Shown here one piece after another: positions 1-9,453 of a stretch of DNA of 64,000 nucleotides. A model generated the notes under the pieces. It was not told the origin of the DNA, did no database searches, and worked only from the letters and a program-made list of their open reading frames with translations. Location of the stretch: NCBI RefSeq assembly GCF_025200715.1, contig NZ_CP104145.1, positions 248,001-312,000 on the forward strand. Reading direction: 5' to 3'. The position numbers were made by a program, and so were the translations under genes. Origin of the DNA: Rhizobium sullae. GTDB taxonomy: Bacteria; Pseudomonadota; Alphaproteobacteria; Rhizobiales; Rhizobiaceae. Each line of letters opens with the position of its first letter. The first letter of the stretch is position 1.

Positions 1-89
1 ACCACCAGCAAGCAAAAGACCTGACCGTTGCAACCGCATAATCAATGGGACGGAGACGCCGCATACGCCTCATGCATAGGAGACGGGCC

Positions 90-1224
90 ATGGACGAGAC
101 TATCACATATGTCGGATTGGATGTTCACAAAGAGACGATCGCGGTGGCGCTCGCTGATGGTGGTGGGCGCGGTGACGTGCGTGCGTTTGGCCAGATCGTA
201 AACACACCAACGGCCTTGGCCCGTATGCTGGCCAAGCTGTCGCAGCCGGGCCGGACGTTGAAGTTTTGCTACGAAGCAGGACCTTGCGGCTACGGCATTC
301 AGCGGCAGCTCTCTGCCGCAGGCCATGACTGCGTCGTCGTCGCTCCCTCTTTGATCCCTACCGGGCGATCGCATAAAGACAGACCGTCGGGATGCCAGCA
401 ATCTGGCAAGACTTCACCGCGCTGGGGAACTGAGTGCGGTTTGGATACCAGATACCGCGCATGAGGCGATGCGTGATCTGGTTCGGGCGCGCTTGGCTGC
501 CGTTCGAAGCCTGCGGCAAGCGCGCCAGCAGCTCAGTGGATTTTTACTGCGCCACGGCTTTCACTACAGCCGCCCAGCCTGGACGCAGATGCATCGACGT
601 TGGTTGGCCGGTCTTTGCTTTGAGCAGCCAATTCACCATATCGTGCTGGAGGATCATATCGCCACAATCGAAGCAGCAACCGAGCGGCGCGAGCGGCTGA
701 CGAAGCAAATCGAGATCATGCTGCCTGACTGGTCGTTGGCTCCGGTTGTCCTCGCGCTGCAATCGCTACGCGGCATGGCTCTGGTGACGGCCGCTACGAT
801 GATTGCCGAATTGGGCGACCTGAGCCGCTTCACAAACCCGCGCCAATTGATGGCCTATCTCGGGCTGGTACCATCGGAGCATTCAAGCGGAGGAACTCGG
901 CGGCAGGGAGGAATCACGAAAGCAGGCAACACAACGGCACGTCGCATGCTGATCGAAGCCGCTTGGAGCTATCGGTTTCCTGCAAAGATCAGCCGCGAGC
1001 AATTGATCCGCCAGGAGCAGCTTCCAAAAGCAATCCGAGACACGGCATGGAAGGCGCAGTTGCGATTGTGCAGCCGATACCGAAAGCTTGCGAAGGCCGG
1101 AAAGCCCGCGACAACCGTCACTACGGCGATTGCGCGCGAACTATCGGGCTTCGTCTGGTCGATTGCATGCCAGGTCTCAACACGGGGGCAGAACAAGAGC
1201 AGTTCAAAATCCTGCGCTAAGTAG
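90..1224 (+). pseudogene. IS110-family transposase, frameshifted
   Basis: Two reading frames together rebuild one IS110-type transposase. The first, from the ATG at 90, carries the N-terminal DEDD-type domain (starts MDETITYVGLDVHKE). The second resumes near 361 with IKTDRRDASNLARLHRAGEL and continues through the C-terminal Transposase_20 domain (LRGMALVTAATMIAELGD; GLVPSEHSSG) to a stop at 1224. The frame break lies at about 355-361, so an indel disrupts the gene. Length of the joined product is about 375 codons, normal for the family. IS110 elements lack classical inverted repeats, so the outer ends cannot be set. A short piece of a related 3' end lies inverted at 8529-8566, and 20 bases of the leader (about 69-88) recur at 30167-30186. 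Confidence 0.88.
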
Positions 1225-1264
1225 AACGAGGCGTGAACTTCGACTTTCAATGCATGCGCGAGTG

Positions 1265-2089
1265 CTAGCGGGGGGCTGCTTTGGTCCGCGCGGTGACGAC
1301 CCAGACGGAAGCCAAAAGCTGTACCACGGAGGGATCGCCTAAGGCAGCTAAGGCCTGGCGCAATCGGGGCTCGGATGTCGCCCGCAACGCAGGATTCTCG
1401 CGGATGATCTTTCCGAGCGGTCCCACCTTCAGAAGCACCGAAGTCATCGCATCGAGATCTCCGCTAGAGACTTTTTCATCGTGCGATTGGATGACTATCT
1501 CTTCGAAGCCAGCAGCTTCAAGGATGCCATGTATATATTCCGGATCTGCGAAGCTGAAAGGAGTTTCATCGACTTTGGCCCGGATACCGACCGCAGAGAG
1601 AGGGAAGTGATCCAACTCATTATCCTCAAGGGCACGCCAGCAACTAAAAGCCAATTTGCCGGATGGTTTTAGAAGGCGACGGAAATTCGTGAAAGCCGAG
1701 ACAGGATCATTGAAACTCATCACACCGAATGGAGAGAACACAACATCCAAACTCTCAGACGGCAAATCCAAGGATTCCGCATCTGCCTGGATCAATCTGA
1801 CCTGGCTCAGCGGTTTGGTTCTCTGCCCGGCAATTTCCAACAGCAGCGGCGCTACATCAACCCCGATCACTTGGCCTTCAGTTCCGACCTGCTCGGCAAG
1901 TTGGAGGAGGGTTTGCCCAGCTCCGCATCCTATATCGGCAACTGTGTCGCCGGCACTCAGACCTAGCTTTTTGATAGCCCCTAGCCCCAAGGGAGAAAGT
2001 TGAACGTCAATCAACTCATAGACCTCGGCCCATGCCTTTGCATGGAGAAGTTTTTGAGACGAAATATCCGCTAAATCCTGCTTAAGCAT
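1265..2089 (-). CDS. Class I SAM-dependent methyltransferase, transposon passenger
   Basis: Predicted 274-residue methyltransferase. Motif I of the Rossmann fold is clear (VADIGCGAGQTLLQLAEQ), followed by the acidic ribose-binding strand (VIGVDVAP), the QADAESLDLP segment and the LDVVFSPFGVMSF post-motif. This is the UbiE/Methyltransf_11/25 type; the substrate cannot be told. I chose the ATG at 2089 because AAGGA sits 7 bases upstream; a GTG at 2137 in the same frame would add 16 residues and overlap tnpR. It lies directly downstream of the resolvase on the same strand, so it looks like a passenger of the Tn3-family transposon, probably expressed by read-through from tnpR. The far end of the transposon on this side is missing, replaced by the IS110 element. 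Confidence 0.82.
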   Translation of the reverse strand: MLKQDLADISSQKLLHAKAWAEVYELIDVQLSPLGLGAIKKLGLSAGDTVADIGCGAGQTLLQLAEQVGTEGQVIGVDVAPLLLEIAGQRTKPLSQVRLIQADAESLDLPSESLDVVFSPFGVMSFNDPVSAFTNFRRLLKPSGKLAFSCWRALEDNELDHFPLSAVGIRAKVDETPFSFADPEYIHGILEAAGFEEIVIQSHDEKVSSGDLDAMTSVLLKVGPLGKIIRENPALRATSEPRLRQALAALGDPSVVQLLASVWVVTARTKAAPR

Positions 2090-2133
2090 TGAAAAGTCCT
2101 TCGCTGCCACAGATGTCCACGCATCTCCCAGGA

Positions 2134-2721
2134 TCACGCGGTTCGTGAACTTTCAGCGCGCACACGCGTGATGGTCTGCCGACTGGTGGTGAATTTCCTG
2201 GCGACGGCCGAAACGCTCATGCCTGTAGCGAGATCGTCGCGCGCATCCTGCTTCTGTTTGTCGCTAAGCGTCGAGGGGCGGCCGAGCACTTTGCCTTCCG
2301 ATTTGGCGCGTTTGAGACCCGATTGCGTGCGTTCGATCAGCAAATCCCGCTCGAACTGTGCGACGGCATTGAGCACGTTCATGGTCATCGTGCCGGCCGA
2401 ACTGGTCAGATCGGCTCCGCCGAGCGCGAGGCAATAGACGCGAACCCCCATTTCGGCCAGCGTCTTGACCGTAGTGCTGACATCGATGGCGTCGCGACCG
2501 AGGCGATCGAGCTTGGTGACGATCAAAATATCCCCTGCTTCCAGCCGGTCCATGAGTCGGGAAAAGCCACGGCGCTGCGCAATGGCGGTGCTGCCGGAAA
2601 CAGTCTCGGTGACGATCCGACGTGGCTCAACCTGGAAACCGGCGGCTTCGATTTCCTGAATCTGGTTTTCCGTGGTTTGCCCGGTCGTGGAGACGCGGAC
2701 ATAGGCAAAGGTGCGTGGCAT
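2134..2721 (-). CDS. tnpR: Tn3-family resolvase (serine recombinase)
   Basis: 195-residue small serine resolvase that would resolve cointegrates at the adjacent res region. The N-terminal catalytic domain begins PRTFAYVRVSTTGQ, with the nucleophilic Ser in the YVRVST motif. It continues with the DRLGRDAIDV segment and the QFERDLLIERTQ helix, and ends in a helix-turn-helix (GMSVSAVARKFTTSRQTITR). The ATG at 2721 gives the usual family start; an in-frame extension to 2847 would run through the res region and is rejected. It is divergent from tnpA, the Tn21/Tn5044-unlike arrangement seen in many Tn3-family elements. The gene looks intact, unlike the transposase beside it. Confidence 0.92.
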   Translation of the reverse strand: MPRTFAYVRVSTTGQTTENQIQEIEAAGFQVEPRRIVTETVSGSTAIAQRRGFSRLMDRLEAGDILIVTKLDRLGRDAIDVSTTVKTLAEMGVRVYCLALGGADLTSSAGTMTMNVLNAVAQFERDLLIERTQSGLKRAKSEGKVLGRPSTLSDKQKQDARDDLATGMSVSAVARKFTTSRQTITRVRAESSRTA

Positions 2722-2873
2722 GCGCTCAAATCGTCCGAATAGGCTGTCCGTAACATCTGAGCTGTTCGTAACCCTGTCAAGATAATTTGTGGACAGGGCG
2801 TTTTGTCCCTGTACGGAAACCAACCTTTCCGTACAGGGCACGGTCATTGATGCGCAAATGTAGGGAGTAGCAA
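2722..2873. other. Probable res site / divergent tnpR-tnpA promoter region
   Basis: The 152-base gap between divergent tnpR and tnpA holds two inverted repeats: a perfect 13-bp pair CCCTGTACGGAAA/TTTCCGTACAGGG at 2807-2819 and 2826-2838 (6-base loop), and a 7-bp pair CCCTGTC/GACAGGG at 2772-2778 and 2792-2798. Position and symmetry fit resolvase-binding subsites of a Tn3-family res region; which pair is the crossover subsite is not determined. Confidence 0.65.
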
Positions 2874-4254
2874 ATGGCCAAGCGGAAACTTCTCAAAGTT
2901 CAGGACCGGCAGGCGCTTTTCGATATTCCGACCGACGAGGACAGCCTGATCCGCCACTATTCCCTGTCACCGGCCGACCGGCTCGAAATCGAGGTCCGCA
3001 GACGGGAGCATAATCGGCTCGGCTTTGCGGTGCAGCTCTGCCTGATGCGTTATCCAGGCCGCGCGCTCATGGCCAACGAGATGCCGCCCAAGGCGATGCT
3101 CAACTATATTGCCGAGCAAATCGGAGCCGATCCAGCTTCATTTGATCTGTACGCCCGCCGGGAAGAGACACGCATGAACCATGTAGCTCGCCTGCTGGGC
3201 TATCTGGAAATGAGGAGTCCTACAGCCGAGGATCGTCGCGCTGCACTGCTGTCAGCAATTGAGACTGCCTCAACGACCGACAAGGGTGTGACGATTGCGA
3301 ATACCATCATCGTCACGTTCCGAGAGCGCCGGGTTCTGCTGCCGGTAGCGAACATGATAGAACGTATGGGTTTGGCAGCACGCGCCATTGCCCGTCGTCG
3401 CGCCGAGGCGGCGCTCCTCGCGGACCTCGATCAGCAGAAACTTGCAAACGTTGGACGGGCTGCTGGAAGTCGACCCGGCGATCGGCCAGACGCGCTTTCA
3501 CTGGCTGCGGTCGGCTCCGGACGCTCCGGGTACGCTGAACCTGGTCGGATTGACTGAGCGCATTGCATTCCTGCGCACGCTGGAGATCGACCCGCGCTTG
3601 CAGGCCCGGATCGCTTCGGGACGATGGGATCAGATGGTCCGGGAGGGCGACGCCACACCGGCTTGGCTCGCCAACGACTTCAATGCCAGTCGCCGGCGTG
3701 CGACGATTGTCGCGCAGATCATCAAGCTCGGCCAGAAGCTCACCGACGATGCGGTGATGATGTTCATCAAGATGATGGGCCGGCTGTTCTCGCAGGCCAA
3801 CAACAGGAAAAAGCAGCGTCATATGAGTGCCCGCGTGGAAACGTCCAAAGCGTTGCGGCTGTTCCTCGACAAGATCCTGGCCCTGCAGTCCGCCAACGAT
3901 ACCGACGCAGATCCCATGACGACACTGGATCGGCAAGTCGGCTGGCATCGGCTGCTGCAGATCAAACCCGGCCTCGAAGCCATGGTGGAAAGCAACGATG
4001 TGTCGGCGCTGATGACGGCGGCCGAACAACATGCGACCGTCCGTAAATATGCTGGTGCCTTTCTCGAGACGTTCACCTTTCACTCCCGGCGGCGGCACGA
4101 TCCGCTGCTTGCTGCCGTCGCCACCTTGAAAATGCTCTATGCGGACGGACATCGCGTGTTACCCGTTCGCGTTCCGGTCGCCCATCTGGCAAAATCGGAG
4201 CGCGAACTGATCTTCGAAGACGAAAAGCCGGATCGGCTGCGGATTTCGGATTAA
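2874..4254 (+). pseudogene. tnpA: Tn3-family transposase, N-terminal part, frameshifted and cut by IS21
   Basis: The ATG at 2874 (GGGAG 9 bases upstream) opens a Tn3-type TnpA with the N-terminal domain (LSPADRLEIEVRRREHNRLGFAVQLCLMRYPGR). The frame breaks at about 3440: the first frame runs to ...LLADLDQQKL and the protein continues in the next frame as LQTLDGLLEVDPAIGQTRFHW up to FEDEKPDRLRISD. At that point (about 4244-4254) an IS21-family element interrupts the gene; the remainder resumes near 6884. The gene therefore cannot make a transposase. Confidence 0.9.
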
Positions 4255-4310
4255 CGGGACAGCGATTCCGGTAAATCCCGGACAGTCGTTTCACTAGATC
4301 CCGGACAGTC
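4255..4310. repeat. IS21 terminal repeats, istB-side end
   Basis: Three GGACAG motifs at roughly 26-base spacing (GGGACAGCGATTCCGG; CCCGGACAGTCGTTTCAC; CCCGGACAGTCTCG). They match the motifs at the opposite end in inverted orientation. Confidence 0.7.
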
Positions 4311-4343
4311 TCGCGGGATCGACTTTCGTTCGCCTGGTTGATG

Positions 4344-5120
4344 TCATTGGTTATTGATTTCGGCGTTTCGCGCTTCGGTCAAGAGCGGTCGTGGTTTTTG
4401 CCTCCTCATGCTGTCTCCCTCGAGCGCAATTCGATGGGCGTTATGGACGATACGATCGAGGATGGCGTCAGCGATCGTCGGTTCCCCGATCATCTCGTGC
4501 CACTGGGCCACGGGCAGTTGGGCGGTGATCAGAGTGGATTTCCTGCAGTAGCGCTCTTCGAAGATTTCCAGGAGATCGAGCCGCTGCTGATCGCTGAGCG
4601 CATGGGTTCCCCAATCGTCGAGGATGAGCAATTGGACGCGCGCCAGTTTGTCGAGCAATCGGGGAAACCGACCGTCGAGGCGTGCCAGCGCCAAATCCTC
4701 GAAGAGACGAGGCATGCGGACGTAGAGAACGGAATAATCGAGGCGGGCCGCCTGCCGTCCGATGGCGCAGGCAAGCCAGGTTTTGCCCGTTCCCGTTTGA
4801 CCGGTCAGGATCAGGTGCTCATGGGCTTTCAACCATTCGCCTTGGGCCAGCGAGAGAAGCTGTCGGCGATCGAAGCCGCGCTGGGCGGCGAAGTCGATAT
4901 TCTCGATGCAAGCGTCGGGGAAGCGCAGTTTGGCGCTTGCAAGCCGGTTGGTCAGGCGCTTGTCGCCGCGCACGGCCATCTCCCGGTCGAGCATCAGACC
5001 CAGCCATTCATCGCGGTTGAGATCGCTGCCCTCAGTTTGATTGGCCAGTTCGCGATAAGCTGCCGCCATGCCGGATAGACCGAGTGCGTGCATCTGGTCG
5101 AGGGTTGGATGTGTGAGCAT
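4344..5120 (-). CDS. istB: IS21-family ATP-binding helper protein
   Basis: 258-residue AAA+ ATPase that stimulates IstA-mediated transposition and directs target choice. Walker A is GQTGTGKT at residues 107-114 and Walker B is LLILDDWG. The C-terminal sensor regions ([20 protein letters not shown]) are typical of IstB. Full length and uninterrupted. It follows istA with an 18-base gap, as expected for the two-gene IS21 operon. Confidence 0.95.
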   Translation of the reverse strand: MLTHPTLDQMHALGLSGMAAAYRELANQTEGSDLNRDEWLGLMLDREMAVRGDKRLTNRLASAKLRFPDACIENIDFAAQRGFDRRQLLSLAQGEWLKAHEHLILTGQTGTGKTWLACAIGRQAARLDYSVLYVRMPRLFEDLALARLDGRFPRLLDKLARVQLLILDDWGTHALSDQQRLDLLEIFEERYCRKSTLITAQLPVAQWHEMIGEPTIADAILDRIVHNAHRIALEGDSMRRQKPRPLLTEARNAEINNQ

Positions 5121-5138
5121 GTGAGTGTCTTCCTTTCT

Positions 5139-6692
5139 TCACTGGTAATAGGAGCTGCCGCGGATGTTGCCATGCGCCGGGGCTGGCTTGACCGGCTCGG
5201 CGACAGGCGGCGCCTGATCGAGGCCGGATTTGAGGATGGTGCTGACGGAGGAATAGCTGAGCGCATTGATGGTCAGTGCCCGAGCGCACGCGGCTTCAAG
5301 ACGCTCAGGCCCGTACCGGCGCGCGAGCGATAGAACGCCTTGAGCGGCGCGGTATCCCTGCTGGGGATGGGGCCTGTCGCGCATCAGCCGCTCGATCAGG
5401 ATTGCAGCGTTGCGGCCAATCTTTGCAGCCTGCTTGATGAGGCTCGCCGGCGTCGTGTTGGCATAGTGCTGATGTGTCTTCGGCATGTGCTCGTTGACGG
5501 TGACATGACCAGCCCGCTGCGACGTCCGGCGGTGGCTGGCGACGCGTTGGTGATCATGGAAGATCTCGACGATCCGGCTTGTGAGCCGGACATCGACCTG
5601 GCGGCCGATCAGGCGGTGCGGCACGGAATAGAAAGCCTTGTCGACTTCGACATGGTAGTCGGGATGAACCTTTGCCGATTTCCATTCGGAATATTCGAAT
5701 GCGGTTGCCGGCAAGGGTGCAAGCGCTTCGCGTTCGATCTCCTCGAAGAGCTGACGTCGGGATTTGCCAACCCGTCGCATCGACCGGTTATTGAGATCGT
5801 TGAGAAGCTGGCTGATCCGCACGTTGAGATCGACGAGGCTGAAGAAGCGGTCGTTTCTCAGCCGCGCCAGGATCCAGCGCTCAACGATGAGAACGCTGCC
5901 TTCGACCTTTGCCTTGTCCTTCGGCCGTTTTGGACGGGTCGGCAGGATCGTCGTGTCGTAATGCTCGGCGAATGCTGCAAAAGTGGCGTTGATGGTCGGC
6001 TCAAACCACAAGGGCTTGGCAACACCGGCCTTGAGGTTGTCGCAGACGATCGCTTTCGTCACGCCACCGAAGAAGCTCAGCGCCCGTTGCTGACCCTCGA
6101 TCCAGTCCGGCAGCCGTTGAGTGAAGCTTGCATAGGCGAAGGTGTACAAGGAGGCCGGCAGAACCGCGACGAAGATCTGCGCCGACCGGATCTCGCCCGT
6201 CGCCGGATCGATCACCGGGACGGTGTGGCCGGCGTAGTCGGTCTGCATCGCCGCGCCGGCAGTGTGGCGATTGCGGAAGGTGGCGCTGGCGCGCTGTTCG
6301 AAAGCGGCGAAACGCTCGCAGAACCAGGTGTATCCGTAACCGTTGGGGTGCCGCTCGCGATATTCCTGCCACAACAGCGTCAGCGTCACGCCCTTTCGCT
6401 TCAGTTCACTGGCGATCTTGCCCCAGTCGGGCTCGTGCATGTCCTGGGGCGGGCGGCCGCGACGATGGAACAGGCGGCGCTGCAAAACAGCGTCCTCGTC
6501 AAGCCCAGGCGGCAACGGCCAGCCCGTCAGCCCGGCCTCACGCGCCCGCAACAGATAGGTCGAAATGGTCGTTTTGCTGATCTTCAGCCGTTCCGATATC
6601 GCACGAACCGAAAGCCCCTGTTCGTGCGTCAGCCGCAATATCGATCGAATGTCCTTCACACTCGTAAGCCTCGCCTGCTTCCGTCTCGCCAT
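5139..6692 (-). CDS. istA: IS21-family transposase
   Basis: 517-residue DDE transposase. An N-terminal helix-turn-helix ([21 protein letters not shown]) precedes the catalytic core: first Asp in [10 protein letters not shown], second in AIVCDNLK, Glu in [10 protein letters not shown] Mu-type C-terminal beta-barrel follows ([21 protein letters not shown]). The ORF is intact, so this element may still be active or trans-active. Transcribed leftward with istB. Confidence 0.95.
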   Translation of the reverse strand: MARRKQARLTSVKDIRSILRLTHEQGLSVRAISERLKISKTTISTYLLRAREAGLTGWPLPPGLDEDAVLQRRLFHRRGRPPQDMHEPDWGKIASELKRKGVTLTLLWQEYRERHPNGYGYTWFCERFAAFEQRASATFRNRHTAGAAMQTDYAGHTVPVIDPATGEIRSAQIFVAVLPASLYTFAYASFTQRLPDWIEGQQRALSFFGGVTKAIVCDNLKAGVAKPLWFEPTINATFAAFAEHYDTTILPTRPKRPKDKAKVEGSVLIVERWILARLRNDRFFSLVDLNVRISQLLNDLNNRSMRRVGKSRRQLFEEIEREALAPLPATAFEYSEWKSAKVHPDYHVEVDKAFYSVPHRLIGRQVDVRLTSRIVEIFHDHQRVASHRRTSQRAGHVTVNEHMPKTHQHYANTTPASLIKQAAKIGRNAAILIERLMRDRPHPQQGYRAAQGVLSLARRYGPERLEAACARALTINALSYSSVSTILKSGLDQAPPVAEPVKPAPAHGNIRGSSYYQ

Positions 6693-6770
6693 TCATCAGC
6701 CCCTCGTTCAAATCGAGGCTCAGAATGGCAAAACGGCGCGCGCGAAAGTCGATGTTTTAATCGCCGAAAG

Positions 6771-6876
6771 ACTGTCCGGGATTTACCGGAATCGCTGTCC
6801 GCGAATTAGCGGAAATGCTGTCCCGGATTTAGTGAAATCGCTGTCCGGGATTCAATGGAACCCCTGTCCGCGAATT
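6771..6876. repeat. IS21 terminal repeats, istA-side end
   Basis: Four to five CTGTCC motifs occur at about 25-27-base spacing (for example CTGTCCGGGATTTACCGG and CTGTCCGCGAATTAGCGG). They are the inverted counterpart of the motifs at 4255-4310. The region also separates istA from its end and probably holds the istA promoter. Confidence 0.7.
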
Positions 6877-6883
6877 ACCGAAA

Positions 6884-8509
6884 CCCGCAATCGGCGGCTT
6901 TATGAGATCGCGACGCTCGCTTTGTTGCGCGATCGGCTGCGTTCGGGCGACATCTGGGTCGAGGGCAGCCGTTCATTCCGGCCGATCGATGAACATCTGA
7001 TGCCGAAGCCGACCTTCGTTGCACTCAAGGAAGAAGACAAACTGGGTCTCGGCGTGCCGGGCGACGGTGCGGCTTGGCTGGCCGAAATCCGGCAGATGAT
7101 GGACTTCAACCTGAAGCGGCTGGCCTGGCGCGCCCGCTACGGAAAGCTCGAGGGCGTGAGGATGGAGAACGGAACGCTGATCGTGACGCCCCGGGTAAGC
7201 GACGTTCCCGCCGCGGCTGAAGCTCTCAATGCCGAAATCAGCGAAATGTATCCACTCGTCGAAGTCCCTGATCTGCTCCGGGAGGTGCATGAATGGACCG
7301 GATTCGCCGATCAGTTCACCCATGTCCGGACGGGAGATGCGCCGCAGAACATATCCGCCATGCTGGCCGGCGTGCTCGCAGATGCCACGAATCTCGGCCC
7401 GAAACGCATGGCAGGGGCCTCGAAAGGCATCAGCGCCCATCAAATCGGCTGGATGCGCAGCTTCCACGCCCGCTCCGAAACCTATCGCGCTGCGCAGGCC
7501 AGCGTGACCGACGCTCATACGCGCCATCCCCATTCCCAACTCTGGGGAGACGGGACGACAGCGTCATCGGACGGGCAGTTCTTCCGGGCCAGCGACCGCG
7601 CTGCCAAGCGCAGCGACATCAACCTGCACTATGGCAGCGAGCCGGGGACGAAATTCTACAGCGGGCTTTCCGATCAATACGGCTACTTCAGCATTCTGCC
7701 GATCAGCCCGACCGAGAGCGAGGCCGTCTATGTTCTCGACGGCCTGTTCGACCACGACACGATCCTGGAGATCGAGGAGCTGTTTACCGATACCGGTGGC
7801 GCCAGCGATCATGCCTTTGCGCTGTTCGCCCTGATCGGCAAGCGCTTCGCGCCCCGGCTGCGCAACATCAAGGACCGGAAATTCCACGCCTTCGAGAAGG
7901 CCGATGCCTATCCGGCGATGGCAAGCCACATCGGTGCACCGATCAACACTGCTCTCATTCTGGAGCACTGGGACGATCTATTGCGCCTGGCCGCGTCAAT
8001 CACGACGCGCACTGTCTCTCCCTCAACGATCCTTAAAAGGTTGTCTGCCTCATCGAAATCCAGCGACTTGGCCAAAGCGCTCCGCGAACTCGGCCGCATC
8101 GAGCGAACCCTGTTCATGATCGAGTGGTATTCGAGCCCGGCATTGCGCCGGCGATGCCAGGCAGGCCTCAACAAGGGCGAAGCGGCCCATAAGCTCAAGC
8201 GCGCCGTGTTTTTCCACGAGCGCGGTGAAAATCCGTGATCGCTCCTTTGACAGTCAGGCATTCCGCGCCTCCGGCCTCAACCTCGTCGTCAGCGCCATCG
8301 TGCATTGGAACACCGTCTATCTCAGCCGTGCCACGGCGCATCTGCGCCAGCACGGCAGGAACATTGCCGACGAACTACTCAAGCACGTCTCGCCGCTCAG
8401 CTGGGAGCACATAAACCTCACCGGCATCTATTCCTGGGATGCCGAGCAGCAAATGCCCGAAGGCTTCAGACCATTGCGACTTCCTGGCCGTCTTCTCCGG
8501 GCGGCATGA
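6884..8509 (+). pseudogene. tnpA: Tn3-family transposase, C-terminal part, frameshifted
   Basis: Continuation of the transposase after the IS21 insertion, from [20 protein letters not shown]. It includes the catalytic Asp region ([15 protein letters not shown]) and the second Asp region ([21 protein letters not shown]). At about 8228-8233 one extra A (GGTGAAAATCCG) shifts the frame exactly at the catalytic Glu motif (GEIRDRSF). The end of the domain ([35 protein letters not shown]) is read in the next frame to 8509. With the break at 3440, this makes two frameshifts plus one IS insertion. The right inverted repeat was not recognised. Confidence 0.9.
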
Positions 8510-8528
8510 TGTTCATCGTCCGTTCGAT

Positions 8529-8566
8529 CTTAGGGCAGGATTTTGAACTGCTCTTGTCCTGACCCC
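8529..8566 (-). repeat. Fragment of an IS110 3' end
   Basis: About 38 bases here match, in inverted orientation, the 3' end of the IS110 transposase gene at about 1187-1220. The shared core GCAGGATTTTGAACTGCTCT and its continuation are identical or nearly so. It marks the right edge of the Tn3 remnant. Confidence 0.7.
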
Positions 8567-9453
8567 AACACGTTGAACGTCGCTCGATTCTAACTCATCG
8601 AGGAGGACATAACCCGATCACAATCCACGTGCGCCTGGGCAAGGCTGGGGGCACGGTCACGGCAGGAGAACCCTCGCTACCACTATCAGCCGGATTTACT
8701 CCGACGCTGGCTTCTAGACCGAGGACGCTCCGCGACGCATCAGGTCCGGCGGTAACCAACCCGCGTATCAGAGCATGATCAACCGTCGTTTATTTGACCG
8801 TGCCTCCTGCTTTCCCCAGGATGCATTCACACGAAACGCGACGCCCGAACGATCGGGCGAAGGATTTTCTATTCCTGCGACTTGAAATGGCGAACATGAG
8901 AGTGGATTGATTCCAACACTTGGCGAGGCTACTATCGAAGCTCGATCTGTAAATCGATATTGCATTACATTTGAAGTGCTGCAGAGACTTTGCACCACCG
9001 CTAAAGGATATGGTGTTCACGGCGCCTTCGGTAATTGAAGATGAGATTCGATCGTTCACCGGGACTGGACGCGGCAGCATGGAACGGTGGCAGCCATCCT
9101 TAAAAGCGAGTACGAACATGGAGCGGTTGCTTGCCCGCCCTACTAGCCCGGTAGGGCTCGGCGCGAATCGAAAGCTGATCACAGATTAGGACGGCCGGGA
9201 CAAGGTGGGGGCGGGACACCGGTTACGGATGACCGCTGATGTTGGGGTAATCGCTCATAGAACCTGAGATGCTCGCTGCCAGCATCATCGTGCATCCGCG
9301 TCGGGGGCTTCCCGGCACCACATAATCTTCGATACCGAGCGGCTCCGATGGCCACATCGCCCACAGCAACCTCAGCGACGAGTAGCTCCCGCTCGACGAC
9401 CTCTTGAGAAATTAGCACTGCGAAGGACGCGGTCGGGGGCCGCTGGAATAAGC
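8567..9453. other. No recognised gene between the Tn3 remnant and virB11
   Basis: About 890 bases downstream of virB11. Short ORFs exist on both strands (for example 8790-9182 minus and 9179-9418 minus), but none has a recognisable domain, credible ribosome site or coding-like composition. In Ti plasmids virG follows virB11; no virG sequence is seen here. Probably decayed accessory DNA. Confidence 0.5.

Larger units (their letters stand above)
4244..6883 (-). mobile_element. IS21-family element inserted in Tn3 tnpA
   Basis: About 2.64 kb bounded by related ends (TTTCGG... at 4244 and its complement ...CCGAAA at 6883). It carries istA and istB in that transcriptional order on the minus strand, the standard IS21 layout. 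Both ends contain several copies of a GGACAG-containing motif, the multiple terminal repeats expected for IstA binding. Exact borders and target duplication could not be fixed because the flanking tnpA sequence is not known intact. Confidence 0.85.

Noticed and set aside
5340..6809. Long plus-strand ORF (489 residues)
   Set aside because: Antisense shadow of istA.
6565..6883. Start of the Tn3 transposase fragment at 6565
   Set aside because: This stretch is IS21 istA antisense and terminal repeats; tnpA similarity begins only at about 6884.
8790..9418. Minus-strand ORFs 8790-9182 and 9179-9418 as genes
   Set aside because: No domains, poor start context, irregular composition; they look like chance frames in decayed DNA.
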